Shown: positions 1 through 64,000, counted from the first letter of the stretch. The stretch: 64,000 nt of DNA from Dendrolimus kikuchii (GCA_019925095.2 CM034412.1:12748001-12812000), one strand, 5' to 3'. Numbers and translations are program-made. Notes: generated from the letters alone by a model not told the origin.

Positions 1-412
1 TTCTAATAAGAGGAAGTCGTGTAAACATAAAACTCAAATGACGGAAATTGCAGATTTTACACTGTTACACTTTATTTTTAGATAACTTACATATGTAACA
101 TACTGTATTGTCTGCAACAATACATGTAGGTATACATGGAAGATTTAATAATGCCATTGAAAACTGTGTACTGTTATCAACAAATTAGCTTCCTATTATT
201 GATTAGTCATACGATCTCCAACGACCCTGGAGTTATTATATAGATGTCCATGATGCCTTTTCTAAAAACGTCATAAGAAAATAATCAACATTCACCCCCC
301 TCTCGAAGCCCCGCAGGTGAAGGAAAACATGCGTTGATGACGCGTGGGTCCCCATAATGTAAAGAAAACACCCATAAAGCCAGAAATAACAGCAAAAATT
401 ATCACACGTTAC
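1..412 (-). other. intron 1 of the casein kinase 1 gene (leaves the window)
   Basis: This is the sequence downstream (minus strand) of the donor that ends the kinase's first coding exon. No second exon is recognisable here, so the rest of the gene lies beyond the left edge. Confidence 0.7.
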
Positions 413-535
413 CTCGCCATTGGCAATGTTAATCGCCAAATATATGTCACCGAAGGAACCACCGCCGATTTTCTTCAATACCTTATATTTTCCAGTAATC
501 AATACTTCCTTCCGTGAACTCATGAACGTTGTCAT
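413..535 (-). CDS. casein kinase 1 family protein kinase, first coding exon (partial gene)
   Basis: The exon encodes the first 41 residues of a Ser/Thr kinase of the casein kinase 1 (CK1) family. The CK1 start of the N-lobe is visible: a short leader, [10 protein letters not shown], then the glycine-rich ATP-binding loop [12 protein letters not shown] (residues 23-34) and INIANGE, which in CK1 kinases runs straight into the EVAVK strand with the catalytic lysine. That strand would be in the next exon, outside the window. The exon is exactly 41 codons and ends GAG|GTAACG, a good phase-0 donor. Two in-frame ATGs (residues 1 and 5) could serve as start; the upstream one is chosen. The leader differs from the canonical CK1-alpha start I know, so the isoform is not assigned. 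Confidence 0.85.
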
Positions 536-2316
536 CTTTGCGTTTTATTTATAAATCGTCCAGATAAAAATCAAAATATATATGTAGAAACTCACAAATT
601 ACGCACTATTTGATTGAAAAACAATGATAAAATTCTCAGCTACATTTTACAGATTGTGACTGATGAACGGAAGTCAAGACAAGTTTATCTTTATTTTTGT
701 AATCTGTGGAGTGGAAGAACAGGAATATTTAGTAAGTTTGTTCGAAAACCGAGATATTAAAATAGTCCTTTTACAATATTGCATATAATATTTTAAACTG
801 AACTTTTAACTTTAAATTAATTAAACAAACGATCTATTTATTGCTATTTAATCACAATTATATATAGACCAAAGCATTAACTCGAAGTGTTCTATTATAA
901 AATATAAGTTTTTAAACGTTTATATGTCAGGGTTCTTCTTTTTTAATATCTAATATTGCCCTTTCACAAATTGAAGTTGATTTTAGTACGATTTGATTTT
1001 TCGTAAATTGATATTCGGTATAAATTAAAGACATTCATATGTGTACAAACAGGAATAGAGCGAATACCAATTTACTAGTTATCATTTAAAGTATTGGTTT
1101 GCTTAAAGTAATTAAAGATAATATCCCGAATCAAAAGAACATACATACAAAAATCATGTTACAGATTAACCCAGCTGCCGGGCCGCAAGGCAGGTACAAG
1201 ACAAATCAACTCACTTTAAATTTATTTATAAAACTCCATCCAATACCTATTTTTTTAAGTCAGGTTAATAAATTCTCCCATAGGTAGGTACTTACATAAA
1301 CCTTTACTTGCTCAATGTTACACAATGACAAAGTTGCTACTGTCCAAAATAATATTAAGCTATAAGTAAATTGTCATTCTTTCTATGAATATCTATATGG
1401 AAATAATATATTAATAATGAATAAAAATGCAGGTTAATTAATATAACATTTATTTCATATACAGTAAAACATATAAGTAGAATTCGATTAATCACGACTG
1501 AAGGATGAAATAAATAAATCTTATAAAAAAATACAATGTTTAAAAAATCCTTGATCCATGAACTTAAACTATAAAATATACAAGGACAAAATTTTGTCTC
1601 TTACGTAAGTATTGTAACAACTGATGTCTAAATAGACAAATTTCCTTGATAAATAAAAAAAACACTGTATTTTTCCAGAATTTAGTAAATGTAAATTATT
1701 CTAATTGAAATCACTGTTTTTTGTTATAATAGGAAACTGGTCAATTCCAAAAAATGTTTTTTTTTTAAATTCATTCAGGGTATAACGAGAGAGCGGATAT
1801 GAAATGTGTTACTATTGTAAAAGTTAAAACATTGATCGCTTAAAATATTTTCTCAAGGCAGTCTACTTTATAAAATGCAAAATCAGCCCAATAAAAGGCA
1901 CTGATTTAATCATTGCTTTTAACACTCTATCAATATTTTACTAACATCAAAATTCTAAGAACAATGGTAAAAACTACCAAAACAGTAGCAATACACCGAT
2001 ACTGGCAGTCCAGTCTCAAATGTCAAATGGAGTCTATTCTGCACCGGAAAAATCCGGAGAATATTCGATGCGATTTATCACATAAATATCGATTGTGGTT
2101 TTATCGACACGTTATATATGTTTCGTAAAACATATTTATATTTAATACCAGGGTAACTCATCATTTCATTAAAAACAGTTATTAGTTCACAATTTTTACC
2201 GCACTCTTAAAATATATTTGAACACTAGTCTTACAAGAAATAGATTAAAATTAGGCCACATCATGACTTGCACACAAAAAAACATGCGACTACTGATGAT
2301 TATTATATATATATAT
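536..2316. other. upstream region of the CK1 gene, no recognised feature
   Basis: AT-rich sequence that must hold the 5' UTR and promoter of the kinase gene. I see no clear core promoter motif, coding exon or named repeat. Confidence 0.5.
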
Positions 2317-2328
2317 ATTTAAATGAAT

Positions 2329-2529
2329 GATGACTTCCATGATCAAATTGATCGTGTACTAGCAGAAGGTGATGTCAGGAGCCTTAAGAACAGACGAGTG
2401 TGCATGACAAGAGTTATGAATGTCAAAGAGGCAAGTGAGGTGTGTAAGAATAAGCCTAAATGGCACTCTGTTGTTCGTGCCTACCCCGCAAGGGAACTGG
2501 CGTGAAGTTATGTATGTATGTATGTATGT
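2329..2529 (+). repeat. A1: 5'-truncated LINE 3' end with (ATGT)n tail
   Basis: It encodes the last ~55 residues of a non-LTR reverse-transcriptase ORF (HDQIDRVLAEGDVRSLKNRR ... AYPARELA stop), followed at once by an ATGT microsatellite tail. A 12-bp target duplication, atttaaatgaat, flanks it (2317-2328 and 2530-2541). This is one of eight copies of the family (A1-A8). The clade is uncertain (RTE-like). Confidence 0.85.
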
Positions 2530-2541
2530 ATTTAAATGAAT

Positions 2542-3414
2542 AGATACTACGTATTGGCGTGTAATAGATATATCTACAACCAATATCTATACATGTTTAC
2601 TCAAGCTACTTTGTCATGGAGTGATTTTGCAAACTTGTTAGACACAAATTATAAGTGCCTAACTGAAGCTAGAACTCTTGTGGGAACTCTAAAAATCATA
2701 TTTTACTAAACAGTTGAGGATATCCACACAAAACCACATCGCTTAGAAACAATCGATATCCTTAAACAATTATTTATTCAATATTTTTTTTGTAAAATAA
2801 ATTGCACAGTGAAACGTCATCCTTCAAGTTATGGTCAAAAACTTACAAACATTAATAGACCATACGAAGAGAATAAACTAAAAAATCTTGTTAATGATTT
2901 TATGCACACCTGCGCAATAATCTTAAAAACTCTGAGCCTTAACAACAGACTTCATTTATTATATTCCTATATTAGCTGGTAACATCTTTAAACTGTTATA
3001 GTTCAACAGTTCTTGATATTCTAATAAGTCTGCTAAAGCGTGATATTAGCTCGATAGCAAAATCACTCCATGTAAAAACAGTTTTAATAGATACAAACAC
3101 AAACATCATTGCATATACATATTTTTATTTATGCCAGGTTTAAAATATCTTACTACCCATTCCTTAAATTTCCGGTAGGTAGAAAAGCAGTGAGCTTACA
3201 TATACAAGATCATTGTAGAAAAGTGACATTAGTTGTATAGAATAAGGATGCGGGCACATGTTACAAAAAAAATTGAATATTTTTAAATATATAAAAGCGG
3301 GCGTTTAAAAACATTCTACCATAAAACTTTTAAAATATCCTGACAGAAAATTTTAATACTTCAAACAATAACTTCTTAGACTTATCTATGAATATTGTTT
3401 ATTATTAAATTATT
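2542..3414. other. intergenic spacer, nothing recognised
   Basis: AT-rich sequence between two copies of the A-family LINE tail. No coding or repeat signal is visible. Confidence 0.4.
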
Positions 3415-3423
3415 AAACGAATG

Positions 3424-3574
3424 TCAGGAGCCTTAAGAACAGACGAGTGTGCATGACAAGAGTTATGAATGTCAAAGAGGCAAGTGAGGTGTGTAAGAAT
3501 AAGCCTAAATGGCACTCTGTTGTTCGTGCCTACCCCGCAAGGGAACTGGCGTGAAGTTATGTATGTATGTATGT
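3424..3574 (+). repeat. A2: shorter 5'-truncated copy of the same LINE
   Basis: Almost identical to A1 but truncated further at its 5' end (starts at GTCAGGAGCC, or at the overlapping ATG). It ends in (ATGT)n. The target duplication aaacgaatg lies at 3415-3423 and 3575-3583. Confidence 0.85.
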
Positions 3575-3583
3575 AAACGAATG

Positions 3584-5005
3584 AAAATAATGTTTGTTTA
3601 TTAATTAGCACAGTCATCAAAATGTGTTTATTCAACATAATTGTTAAATATATTGTAGTCATATATAATTCAGTTGTTTACTTCCTCTGCGTGCCCATAA
3701 TCTAATCAGGTTATGGGCCAGGTGAAAAATTATAAATATTATTTATATTAAAAAATATAATTTATCTTTTTGAGCTGCAAGAAACAAAAGATGAGTAGTA
3801 AAAATGACGATTTTGATGTAATATTGAAAAATATATGATTTCACACCTAGGGAGGGAGGAGTCTAACGAACGGGACCAACTGTGGCAAGGACGAGAGAGG
3901 GGTCAAAAAATTCGAAATGAAGTTGCACGGATTATAGACAGAAATCGGATCTAGTGTGTATACAACCACATAAATAATTCTACAACTACTTCGGAATGTA
4001 GAATGTATTTGCTCAGATTCAAATCAGACACAGCCCGTAACCGGATTGAGGCTACCACATTCTGTAAGGTTATAAAAAGTATATTGGTTGATTTGAGCGT
4101 CCGCTTTCGGTAGTAAGACAAGTGAATGGATTGGAAGGGAACGCACCCATACTATGAGATCCAATGACCATCCGTAGTATATCTCACGACCCCCCCCCCC
4201 TCTAGTTTCACGTTGCAATTCATAAATATGCCCTGAAAAGAAAAAGAAATAATTTGACTTATTGGCAGTTAAAAAGCGCTAAGCGCTGCGCGTCACATTT
4301 GAATATAGCACGAAAAAGAGCGACATTTCCCTAGAGGATATTGACTACGTGACGAAAACCTAAGAAACTGTAACCAAGGGATCTTTTTCTTCAACGAGAG
4401 ACTGGTTAAGGATATAAGTTTATATTCGCAATCGAGACACTTGTACATGAGATGTATTTTGCTCGCAGACCGATACAATACTGTGTTCTCTTGTTTTGGG
4501 AGGCGTTCTTCAATTTGAATACAAAAACCTTATATTTCTTAATATATTATGACGAGTAAGGAGGTTAGTCGTTACAGTACTCTGAAGACCTGCTACGTAG
4601 TACGTAGAGTTGGGTAGGACATGATTATAAAATTAATTTGTAAGAGTAACATGACATTTTGTACTGAACCAGCACTATGTACCAGTTCAAATGAGGCGAA
4701 GAGATTTGTACTGTGGCAGTACATTTGAAGCGATGAGCGTCATTCCCTCACTTGTCCCGTACAAAACTTCTAGTTCGGATATGTTCGTTAAGAATCGGAT
4801 GTGATCGGCCTCGGTCACCTCCTTTTACTAGTAGTCGTACATGTCATGTTGTCCTTCTTTGTAATGTGAATATCCGTAGAGGCGTTATTGTACTGTTGTC
4901 CTCGTTCCATCCTTCCTATTACATTTGAGGCGCGAGTAGCACACCGAGTAGTAGGGCGCCAAAATATTTGAAGAATTACTTTTTCAGATTTTGTACCGTA
5001 TCAGT
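3584..5005. other. intergenic spacer, possible unclassified DNA element
   Basis: No gene is seen. The motif acttgtcccgtacaaaac near 4754-4771 recurs inverted near 5147-5163 (ttgtacgggacaaatgt). This might mark the ends of a non-autonomous DNA element, but no target duplication was found. Confidence 0.3.
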
Positions 5006-5015
5006 ACAAATGGGG

Positions 5016-5037
5016 TTTTTTTTTTAATCTTTATTGC
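5016..5037 (-). repeat. 22-bp retroposed poly(A) tail flanked by a 10-bp target duplication
   Basis: On the minus strand this reads GCAATAAAGATT followed by ten A. The direct repeat acaaatgggg flanks it (5006-5015 and 5038-5047). It is the extreme 3' end of a retroposed transcript and carries an AATAAA hexamer (5030-5035), about 260 nt past the stop codon of the CoA-transferase gene and in sense with it. Confidence 0.7.
5030..5035 (-). terminator. candidate polyadenylation signal of the CoA-transferase gene
   Basis: AATAAA on the minus strand, 258 nt after the TAG stop. It lies inside the 22-bp retroposed tail. Other hexamers further downstream cannot be excluded without transcript ends. Confidence 0.4.
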
Positions 5038-5293
5038 ACAAATGGGGTTTTGTCACTTTGTGATAATTTCACCCCGTCCAATCTTACAATTATTTGTACT
5101 TCCTTAAACTAAGTACACAGATATAATAACTGAAAGAGCGAATGGGTTTTGTACGGGACAAATGTACCGGCTCGCACATGTCCGACGCAACTCTAGTGGT
5201 ATGGGTACGTTCCCTAAAGCACAGGAACCCGGCAATAATCGATATTTACGCTTAATCGACACCACCACAATCGATACGCTTCCCGAAGGCGAC

Positions 5294-43470
<38,177 letters not shown>

Positions 43471-45778
43471 TTTTAGGCAGGTTATTACTAAGTTAAATTA
43501 AATGGAGATGCTTATACAAAAAAACTTTATTTATAATTGTTTAAACGCGTGTATGATCTGCACGGCCAACTACACCCACTATAAAAAAACCTAGAGTGTA
43601 GTGTTAGTAGTGTAGTACTATAGTCTGTAGTTCATGAACGATGAACTATTAGGAATCGGTTCCCTGCAATTCTGAAGTACGCTAAATTAACAGAAACGTT
43701 TCATATCTCCAATCAGATTGGTTCCCTCGGTTAGCGCTCAACGCGCGCAAAGACATTTAATTAAAAAGACATTTGAAAGATTAGGTAATTTAAGTTTGAA
43801 TATATTATTATTATTATCATTCTAAGAGGGGCCAGTCAGCAATCCATGATCCATCATTCAGCAGTTTTTGTAGTTCATGATCGATGGACTATTAGGAAAC
43901 GTAATTCGATTTCTAACAAAATTGAGATGAGTTTTAAATTACTATATAAAAAAGAAGCAAAACTAACAAAAATAAATAAAAAGCAACAAGCTAAATAATG
44001 ATATGTAATTAATATTTCAACATCGACTTCTCTAGTGGTGAAGTGATATTTGTACAAATTGGGCGTAGCCATTTAAAAAAAAGAAAATTAAAATAAATGT
44101 CACGCCATTTGTCAACATTTATTTTCTTAAAATAGCTTTGCATGGTCAAAATACTTAGCCTGTATGATTATATGTGCGGCTCACCATAGACAATGAGCAA
44201 TAAAAATCGGCATAATGTTACCACTTTTTATGTATATGCCGACTTTCAGTTCAATGATGACCTACAATATTTAATGTTGATATGCCAAGTTAAAAATTAA
44301 TTAATTGGAAATTGCTGATGATGAAGCAAGTAAGACTAGCACATTCTCAATACACCAGACATACATATTTTTGTACATTTTTAAATAATCTTATTCATTC
44401 CATAGGTTCTAATTTAATTTGTAATCTTGAATAATGAATTGCAAAACATCGGTATGAATCAATTTGTTTTATTGCTTAAAATGGGCACAGTGACGGAGCG
44501 ACTTACTAAAAAGAGATTTTGTCGCTTAAAAATGTTTGTAGTACCAGGGGTGATGTCTACGCGTTGCCTGACGTTATAGATAGAATGAGATATAAGACAT
44601 GGAATAAAGAGGATAGAACTGAGAAAACGGGATGGGAGGACGAAAAAGTAGGTCAAGGGAATTATCACTTATTATATGAATTGCGAGCTCAAGCTCATTT
44701 ACACCAATAGCGTGGTATCACACGGAACAAGTCGATCCAGTGAGCTATCATCAACATAATGATTCTAGCATGGCTTCGTAATGGCAAAATTAATTTGTAG
44801 TTAATCTTTTTATACTTAAAATGAAATCCAAACTTACAAGCATCCTACCTTGAACTAAGGATCAGTATGGCAATCGGTGGTAACATAACCAGCCTTCTGA
44901 GAACCTTACCCATTTTGAATTCGATGACCTAGGTTCAGTATTCTACTTATTCTAGACGTAAGGGAATATAGGTAGCTAAAATACAATATAAGTTAAATTA
45001 CATTTAATTTAGCATCTAATTAATTTAATAGTATGTGCTAACTTTACAGTGAAGTTATAAAACTCCAAGCTACGTAATACGTGCTCAATGTCTGATACGT
45101 AGCAAGCAATATACAGAAATTTGAAGTGTATACATGAAGTTAAACAGTGAAGTATTTTATTAGAATTTTGTAGTTAATGAAGTTGAATTGATATTAAAAT
45201 CTGTTTTTAATAACTAAATCGTTGCGATGCTTGTAAGAGAAGCGCGTATCGATCAACAGTCACTTTGTTATGTGAAAAATCCATATTGTGTCCATAAAAT
45301 TCAAAGTTAATATTTGCATAATATAATTGATGTCATATACATATTACAAAGCATGAAATGCTTATAGTATTTGTTTCCGCTATCTAGTCTTTTTTAATCA
45401 TTTTCATCAGAAAACATTTTTGTCGATTAGTGTAAAAACTTTATTAGCAATTAAAAAAGATTTATTTATTATTATACACTAACTCATTTTTCCTAAATAA
45501 ATCACAAGTCATGGTTTTAACGTAATTTTCGTGTATTGTAATTGTAAGAAATGCTTTCCTCAAATAAATAAGAGTAAAAAAAGGCCATTATAGATTTCCA
45601 TATTTTTTTCTAACTTATTTAAGTTTACAAAAGAAATATCTTCAAAACAACGTTGTCAACAAAAGTTGGTAAAAATTAATTGTAAATGTGTTTCTGTTTA
45701 TTGCCCATTAAAAGCGATTTAATTTTTCCTTGTTTAGGGACTTTATTTTATCTTTGTGCAACTTTTGCCTTGTGATGG
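43471..45778. other. divergent promoter region between the CoA-transferase gene and Vha55
   Basis: 2.4 kb separating two start codons that point away from each other. A 33-bp motif, gtagttcatgancgatg-nactattagg, occurs twice (about 43629 and 43870). The rest is AT-rich and unassigned. Confidence 0.5.
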
Positions 45779-45796
45779 GTCACGTGACGGCACGTG
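45779..45796 (+). promoter_or_regulatory. CLEAR/M-box (GTCACGTGAC) plus second E-box upstream of Vha55
   Basis: The perfect 10-bp palindrome GTCACGTGAC (45779-45788) is followed by CACGTG (45791-45796), about 100 bp before the ATG. This is the consensus bound by MITF/TFEB-family factors, which drive V-ATPase genes in insects and vertebrates (established). That it works here is inferred. Confidence 0.75.
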
Positions 45797-45823
45797 AAGT
45801 AACATAGACAATGCACCCATTCG

Positions 45824-45829
45824 TCAGTT
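45824..45829 (+). promoter_or_regulatory. putative initiator of Vha55
   Basis: TCAGTT matches the arthropod initiator; transcription from the A would give a ~70-nt 5' UTR, 28 bp downstream of the second E-box. No TATA box is seen. Confidence 0.4.
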
Positions 45830-45896
45830 TTCGGGCGAGGAGGCAGCGTAGTTTAGTGTTTTACTGAGCGGACTGCCAAAAAGTGAAAACTGAAAA

Positions 45897-60077
<14,181 letters not shown>

Positions 60078-61490
60078 ATACCGCTACATTCATGATGCGG
60101 TCGCACGTTCTAACACCCTGTATATGCTCTCACTCGCCGTTGGCAACACTGTTTAGATTGATCGTTCTGTTGTTTATCATGTATTTTGTTCGTTTACATA
60201 CAAATATATTGCAATCATATATAATATTATATACATCTATTAATTAATATGACATATTGTTTATTTATTTATTTTGGACCATCAGCAGCAGAAAGGGTAA
60301 AGTATGTCATTGTTGGCAACCCCACCCAATGATCGGCATCCAATCAATTTATTCAAAATAATATAAAAATCTAAATATTTTTCATTTTATAGCCGTACAG
60401 TAACAATTATTCTCATTAATAATAATGTTAATATTATTGGTAAAAAATAAATTATAATAATAGGGTCATTGTACTGCGGTGACGATAATTGTATAGTTTC
60501 CCCTACTTCTGTTAATTAACATATTATTAAACTACTTATTAAAGGAAAATTCCATGAGGTTTTAGACTTTTGACAGGATAAAAAATATCTAATTTCTTTT
60601 AAAATGTCATCACTTATAAGAAAGAGTATTTAATATTAATTATTATATTTTATGTAATTAAACAAGAATATTTAACTAAGTAAGTATTCAGTTCTTTATA
60701 TTATAATAATATGCTGTGATGTAACGAGGTCTTATATGACACTAAATAATTTTTTAATATGTTTCCCTGTTCTATAGCCCGAAAGTAGTTATATGCTTTA
60801 AAAATACTAGAAAATGCTGTGCTGAAATTAATTTGATACTTGATCAATCTAAATTGTGAAGTCTGTAAAAATATTTTTCTATTTTCTTTTTAAATATACT
60901 CGAAACAGATTTTTTGAATGTTTTTTCCAAGAGCACTGGAGTTGGAACGTTTGACTGCTGTTGTAAGATAATATGTTTAATAGTAAGTTGTTGATAGTTT
61001 ATTATATATTACATGTATTACTGTATTATGATCAAATTACAAAATATATTAAATACAAATATTATGGCCACTTAAATGTTTCCAATCTTAGTAGATTGCC
61101 TGCAGTCTTGTATATAGTTAATTCTGTTCCATACAAACGTACTAAAGATCAGACGACGTACTGTATTGAACGTCGTATAGGTTGTATTTATTGACACCGG
61201 CGGTTAATTGTTTATATGCTCGAAATGCCATAAAAAGTAATTTATTGTCTTAAAATATTACGTACAAAATAGTTCGTCGTCTGTGTCTTATTTAACTGTA
61301 ACGAAAATAAATTATTGAAAATATTTAAAATATGTAATTTAATCATTCTCCCGTTTTTTGGTGCTTCATTCTAAGTTCTTTTTTGTGTGCACAAATTGTT
61401 GAATATGTGTTCAAGAGATTGTAATAAAAGAAATTTTACTATTGATATGATGCTGTTTACGATACGCGTATTCTAGAAACCCGACAGTGA
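60078..61490. other. Vha55 3' UTR and downstream region
   Basis: Candidate polyadenylation signals are AATAAA at 60446-60451 and 61306-61311; sequence alone cannot decide between them. No other feature. Confidence 0.4.
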
Positions 61491-61514
61491 TGTCATAAAT
61501 CCCAAGTCCCATAG

Positions 61515-61985
61515 CCAGTCGACAGAGACAAGTGACAGACTACACAAAAGGTCGACAGAGACAAGTGACAGATTACACAGAAAGTCGACAGAGACGAGTG
61601 ACACTACACAGAAAGTCGACAGAGACAAGTTGCGACGAGGGACAGTCTACAGAGATAGTGTCGACCTCTAACAGTCGACAGAGACAGGTGTCTATTTATG
61701 ACGATAATCAACAGACATCGTAATTATAAATGTCAACAATAGTGACACTATTAATTTTTTGTATACGATTACCTTAAGTGTCCTATGACACGACAAGGAT
61801 TAAACAGGATTAAAGTGCGTGTCATTGTTTCTAGACAAGCAATGTCGTGTATCAAATGCATGAAAATATGTATGGAGCCAAGAATACAACATCATATAAA
61901 TGCGAAATTGTTTACACTTGACACTTAATAGTGTCTTGTAATTAGCTTTTCATTCTTGTCTCTGTCGACTGTCTCTTTGTTACGA
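61515..61985. repeat. foldback-like element with a ~33-bp minisatellite arm
   Basis: The left arm is five spaced occurrences of gtcgacagagac(a/g)(a/g)gt (61517-61690). The right end (about 61956-61975) carries the inverse, cttgtctctgtcgactg. An internal inverted pair, tagtgacacta and tagtgtc, is also seen. Confidence 0.6.
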
Positions 61986-62506
61986 ATTTTGAATTCAATA
62001 TAACAAATAAGTAAATTTATAAAACTAGCTTTATAGCAATCACGCCGTACTCAAAATGAAATTATGTTCCGTTAAGGACATTAAACAAATTAGATTAGTT
62101 GTGAACCGAGTCGTATTCTAGAATACGTGACTTATATGTGATATGTCGCCGGCCGTACATGTGTTGATTACATTTGAAAGCAATAGTTCAGTATCATGGG
62201 TCACATTCCAAAATGGTCCTACTTCACTCGGCTACATTATGTACACTATGATTTAAAGTGAATTAGGATGCTGTTGTTTTCAATGGAAATAAAATGTATA
62301 GAAGTTTATAAGTTGTTTCATTTTGTGTTGCATCTATGAAAATTTTTCAAGCAATCATTTATCATGGAATAATAAAGAAATCAGCTTATCTGTGATATTA
62401 AAAAAAGAATTGAACTGCAGTCGCCATGTTGAAAGTTCTTACGAATTAGGGTTGCCAGTTTTAAAAAAGTTGTTTATTTATTAACGACGTTAGTTTTAAC
62501 GCTAAT
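61986..62506. other. intergenic spacer
   Basis: AT-rich. A lone attagggttgccag at about 62446 resembles the end of the H1/H2 elements, but no partner end was found. Confidence 0.35.
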
Positions 62507-62517
62507 AAAATATCAAA

Positions 62518-62633
62518 GAATGATGATGAATGTCAAAGAAGCAAGTGAGGTGTGTAAGAATGGGCCTAAATGGCGCTCTGTTGTTCGTGCCTACCCCGCA
62601 AGGGAACTGGCGTGAAGTTATGTATGTATGTGT
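62518..62633 (+). repeat. A8: short copy of the A-family LINE tail
   Basis: Encodes only the last ~30 codons before the stop, then the (ATGT)n tail. The perfect duplication aaaatatcaaa (62507-62517 and 62634-62644) flanks it. Confidence 0.85.
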
Positions 62634-62644
62634 AAAATATCAAA

Positions 62645-63394
62645 AAAACATAAGATGGCCACAGTCAATAGTTACATCAGTCTAATAATTAATTATCTTG
62701 ACTAGTGTGATAAATATTCAAATGATTGGCAACACCGGAGTGAACACAGCGACGCTGATTTCACAGATAAGTTGGAGCACTCTACGAAATATTACTGAAC
62801 CACCTGTAGCATACACACCCAAAAGGACGGTAGCTATATTATGGGAAGATATGTCGATCCTGATTTTCTAAATATATTTCAGACTCGACCCATGTTTGAA
62901 GTCTAGGCTTAGCACAGTAAGGATATAAGCAAGTACTTACCGGATGCTGCTAACACCTCTAGATTGTAGTAATATTAATTTTGTACAATTTGGCGGGAAT
63001 TAATGTTCAGTTGCACACGCGTGTAGTAAGATTCGTAGTATTCAACGACTGACTAACAACTCTCGACGGATGACGGATAAGATCATGCTAGACAACCAAA
63101 AATTGGTGTCTTCGATACCGCTAGAGCTGTGACACTCAAACATCGATTATTCCAATAATAGAAATATATATATATGCAAACGAAACACCACCCACTATAT
63201 CCTTGTTTTCTAGTGTGCCCCACAAGACTAACAATAATATTACAACTGGATTATCTTAGGCATCTATGTAATATAATAGATAATAAATAGAACATAAATA
63301 TATTCTATATTCCCAAACTAAGAATTTATGCTTGTGGTATGGGAAATATAATTATTACCAAATACCACAAGCGTATATACCATACTTCCGTTAT
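62645..63394. other. intergenic spacer
   Basis: Nothing recognised. Confidence 0.4.
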
Positions 63395-63535
63395 ATACGG
63401 AGCCGATCCCTGACACCCGACGTAAATAACAAAGTTCGAAATCAACTTTGCCAGGAACCGAAAGCTTCTGACTTCCAGTGAGCTTGGCGGGTAAAGGCTA
63501 GCTTACTCAACCACAAAAACCGTCAATGTCAGTCA
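63395..63535 (-). repeat. tRNA-derived SINE (family B), copy 2, decayed
   Basis: Follows 23790-23950 in order: gatccctgacacccgac, gtaaataacaaag, a degenerate B-box (ccaggaaccga), cttccagtgagctt and actcaaccacaaaaaccgt. Confidence 0.5.
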
Positions 63536-64000
63536 TTTTTCTAATTTTGTTATAGCATCAGATTTTCAAGCAACATTTTATTTCAAACATATTTTTAGAC
63601 AATCCCATTGATCATCAAAGCTGGTTGAAATGAAACATCAGAATGGATTTAATCGTTTATTAAGTATTACATTAATTACAATTTTTCAGTGTTATGTACA
63701 TTTAAATGCCTTGAAATGACCAATACTTCGCATATGGAGCAAATGGAATGGAGTAAACATAGAGAGGTACAAACATTTTGTTATGTATCATTTGAATCAC
63801 AACAAAGTAAATTAAACATTCATTCAGCTCCGATTCTTTATTTAAAAAAACATATTGGACTCGTTACACAGAGGAGCCTTTTATTTCTTCAGATTTGGCT
63901 TAACACGGTTTATGTATATAGTCAGAGTCACGTGGTATCCATAGTTTTCTCCATAAAAGTATATATTTTTTAAAATAAGTTATCAGACAGTTATATATAG
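63536..64000. other. right edge, unassigned
   Basis: A minus-strand AATAAA (tttatt at about 63656-63661) could be the 3' end of a gene entering from the right, but no coding support is visible. Confidence 0.25.

Noticed and set aside
61515..61723. A CRISPR-like array of regular repeats
   Set aside because: The spacing is irregular, the units are joined by related sequence, and this is an insect genome; it is a minisatellite.
63689..63973. A 94-aa ORF at the right edge
   Set aside because: AT-rich, no recognisable domain, no splice or promoter context; may be untranslated sequence of a neighbour.

Overview
This is a eukaryotic, intron-rich, AT-rich window packed with transposable elements. 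The whole set points to an insect, most likely a moth or butterfly (Lepidoptera). Evidence: a 494-codon V-ATPase subunit B with insect-type sequence; Helitron fragments beginning TCTATACTAATATT and ending CTAG, inserted between A and T; tRNA-headed SINEs ending in a CAGCAG...GGGCTG-like tail; and LINE tails of the type common in Lepidoptera. The species call is inference; the gene and repeat calls are read from the sequence.

Three host genes are supported. (1) At the left edge, on the minus strand, is the first coding exon of a casein kinase 1 family kinase (413-535); the rest lies outside the window. (2) 5294-43470, minus strand, is a complete 10-exon gene for a mitochondrial-type 4-hydroxybutyrate/acetyl-CoA:CoA transferase of 479 aa. 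Every splice junction was checked for phase. Introns 1 and 2 (16.8 and 12.2 kb) are filled with transposons. (3) 45897-60077, plus strand, is a complete 11-exon gene for V-ATPase subunit B (Vha55) of 494 aa. It has a perfect CLEAR/M-box (GTCACGTGAC) plus a second CACGTG about 100 bp upstream of its ATG. Genes 2 and 3 are divergent, with 2.4 kb between their start codons.

The rest is repeats. The main families, with labels used throughout: J1, a GC-rich Jockey-type LINE with intact ORF1, endonuclease and RT motifs (33086-37331), flanked by ~410-bp direct repeats; J2, a second LINE family in two opposed copies, one inside a hAT element; A1-A8, eight 5'-truncated LINE 3' ends with (ATGT)n tails; P1-P7, a ~310-bp SINE-like element sharing its tail with J2; Helitrons (S1-S6, T1, T2); four hAT-like elements with 8-bp target duplications (H1-H4); two tRNA-derived SINE families; and repeat families L, Q and X. 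Many are nested, and the in-window sister copies let the insertion points be read to the base.

The most unusual observations are: a tandem array of decayed copies of exon 5 of the CoA-transferase gene, one a potential in-frame 60-nt cassette; the long direct repeats around J1 and around a SINE; a 22-bp retroposed tail that supplies a polyadenylation signal; and an LTR-like sequence that fills almost the whole of intron 3.
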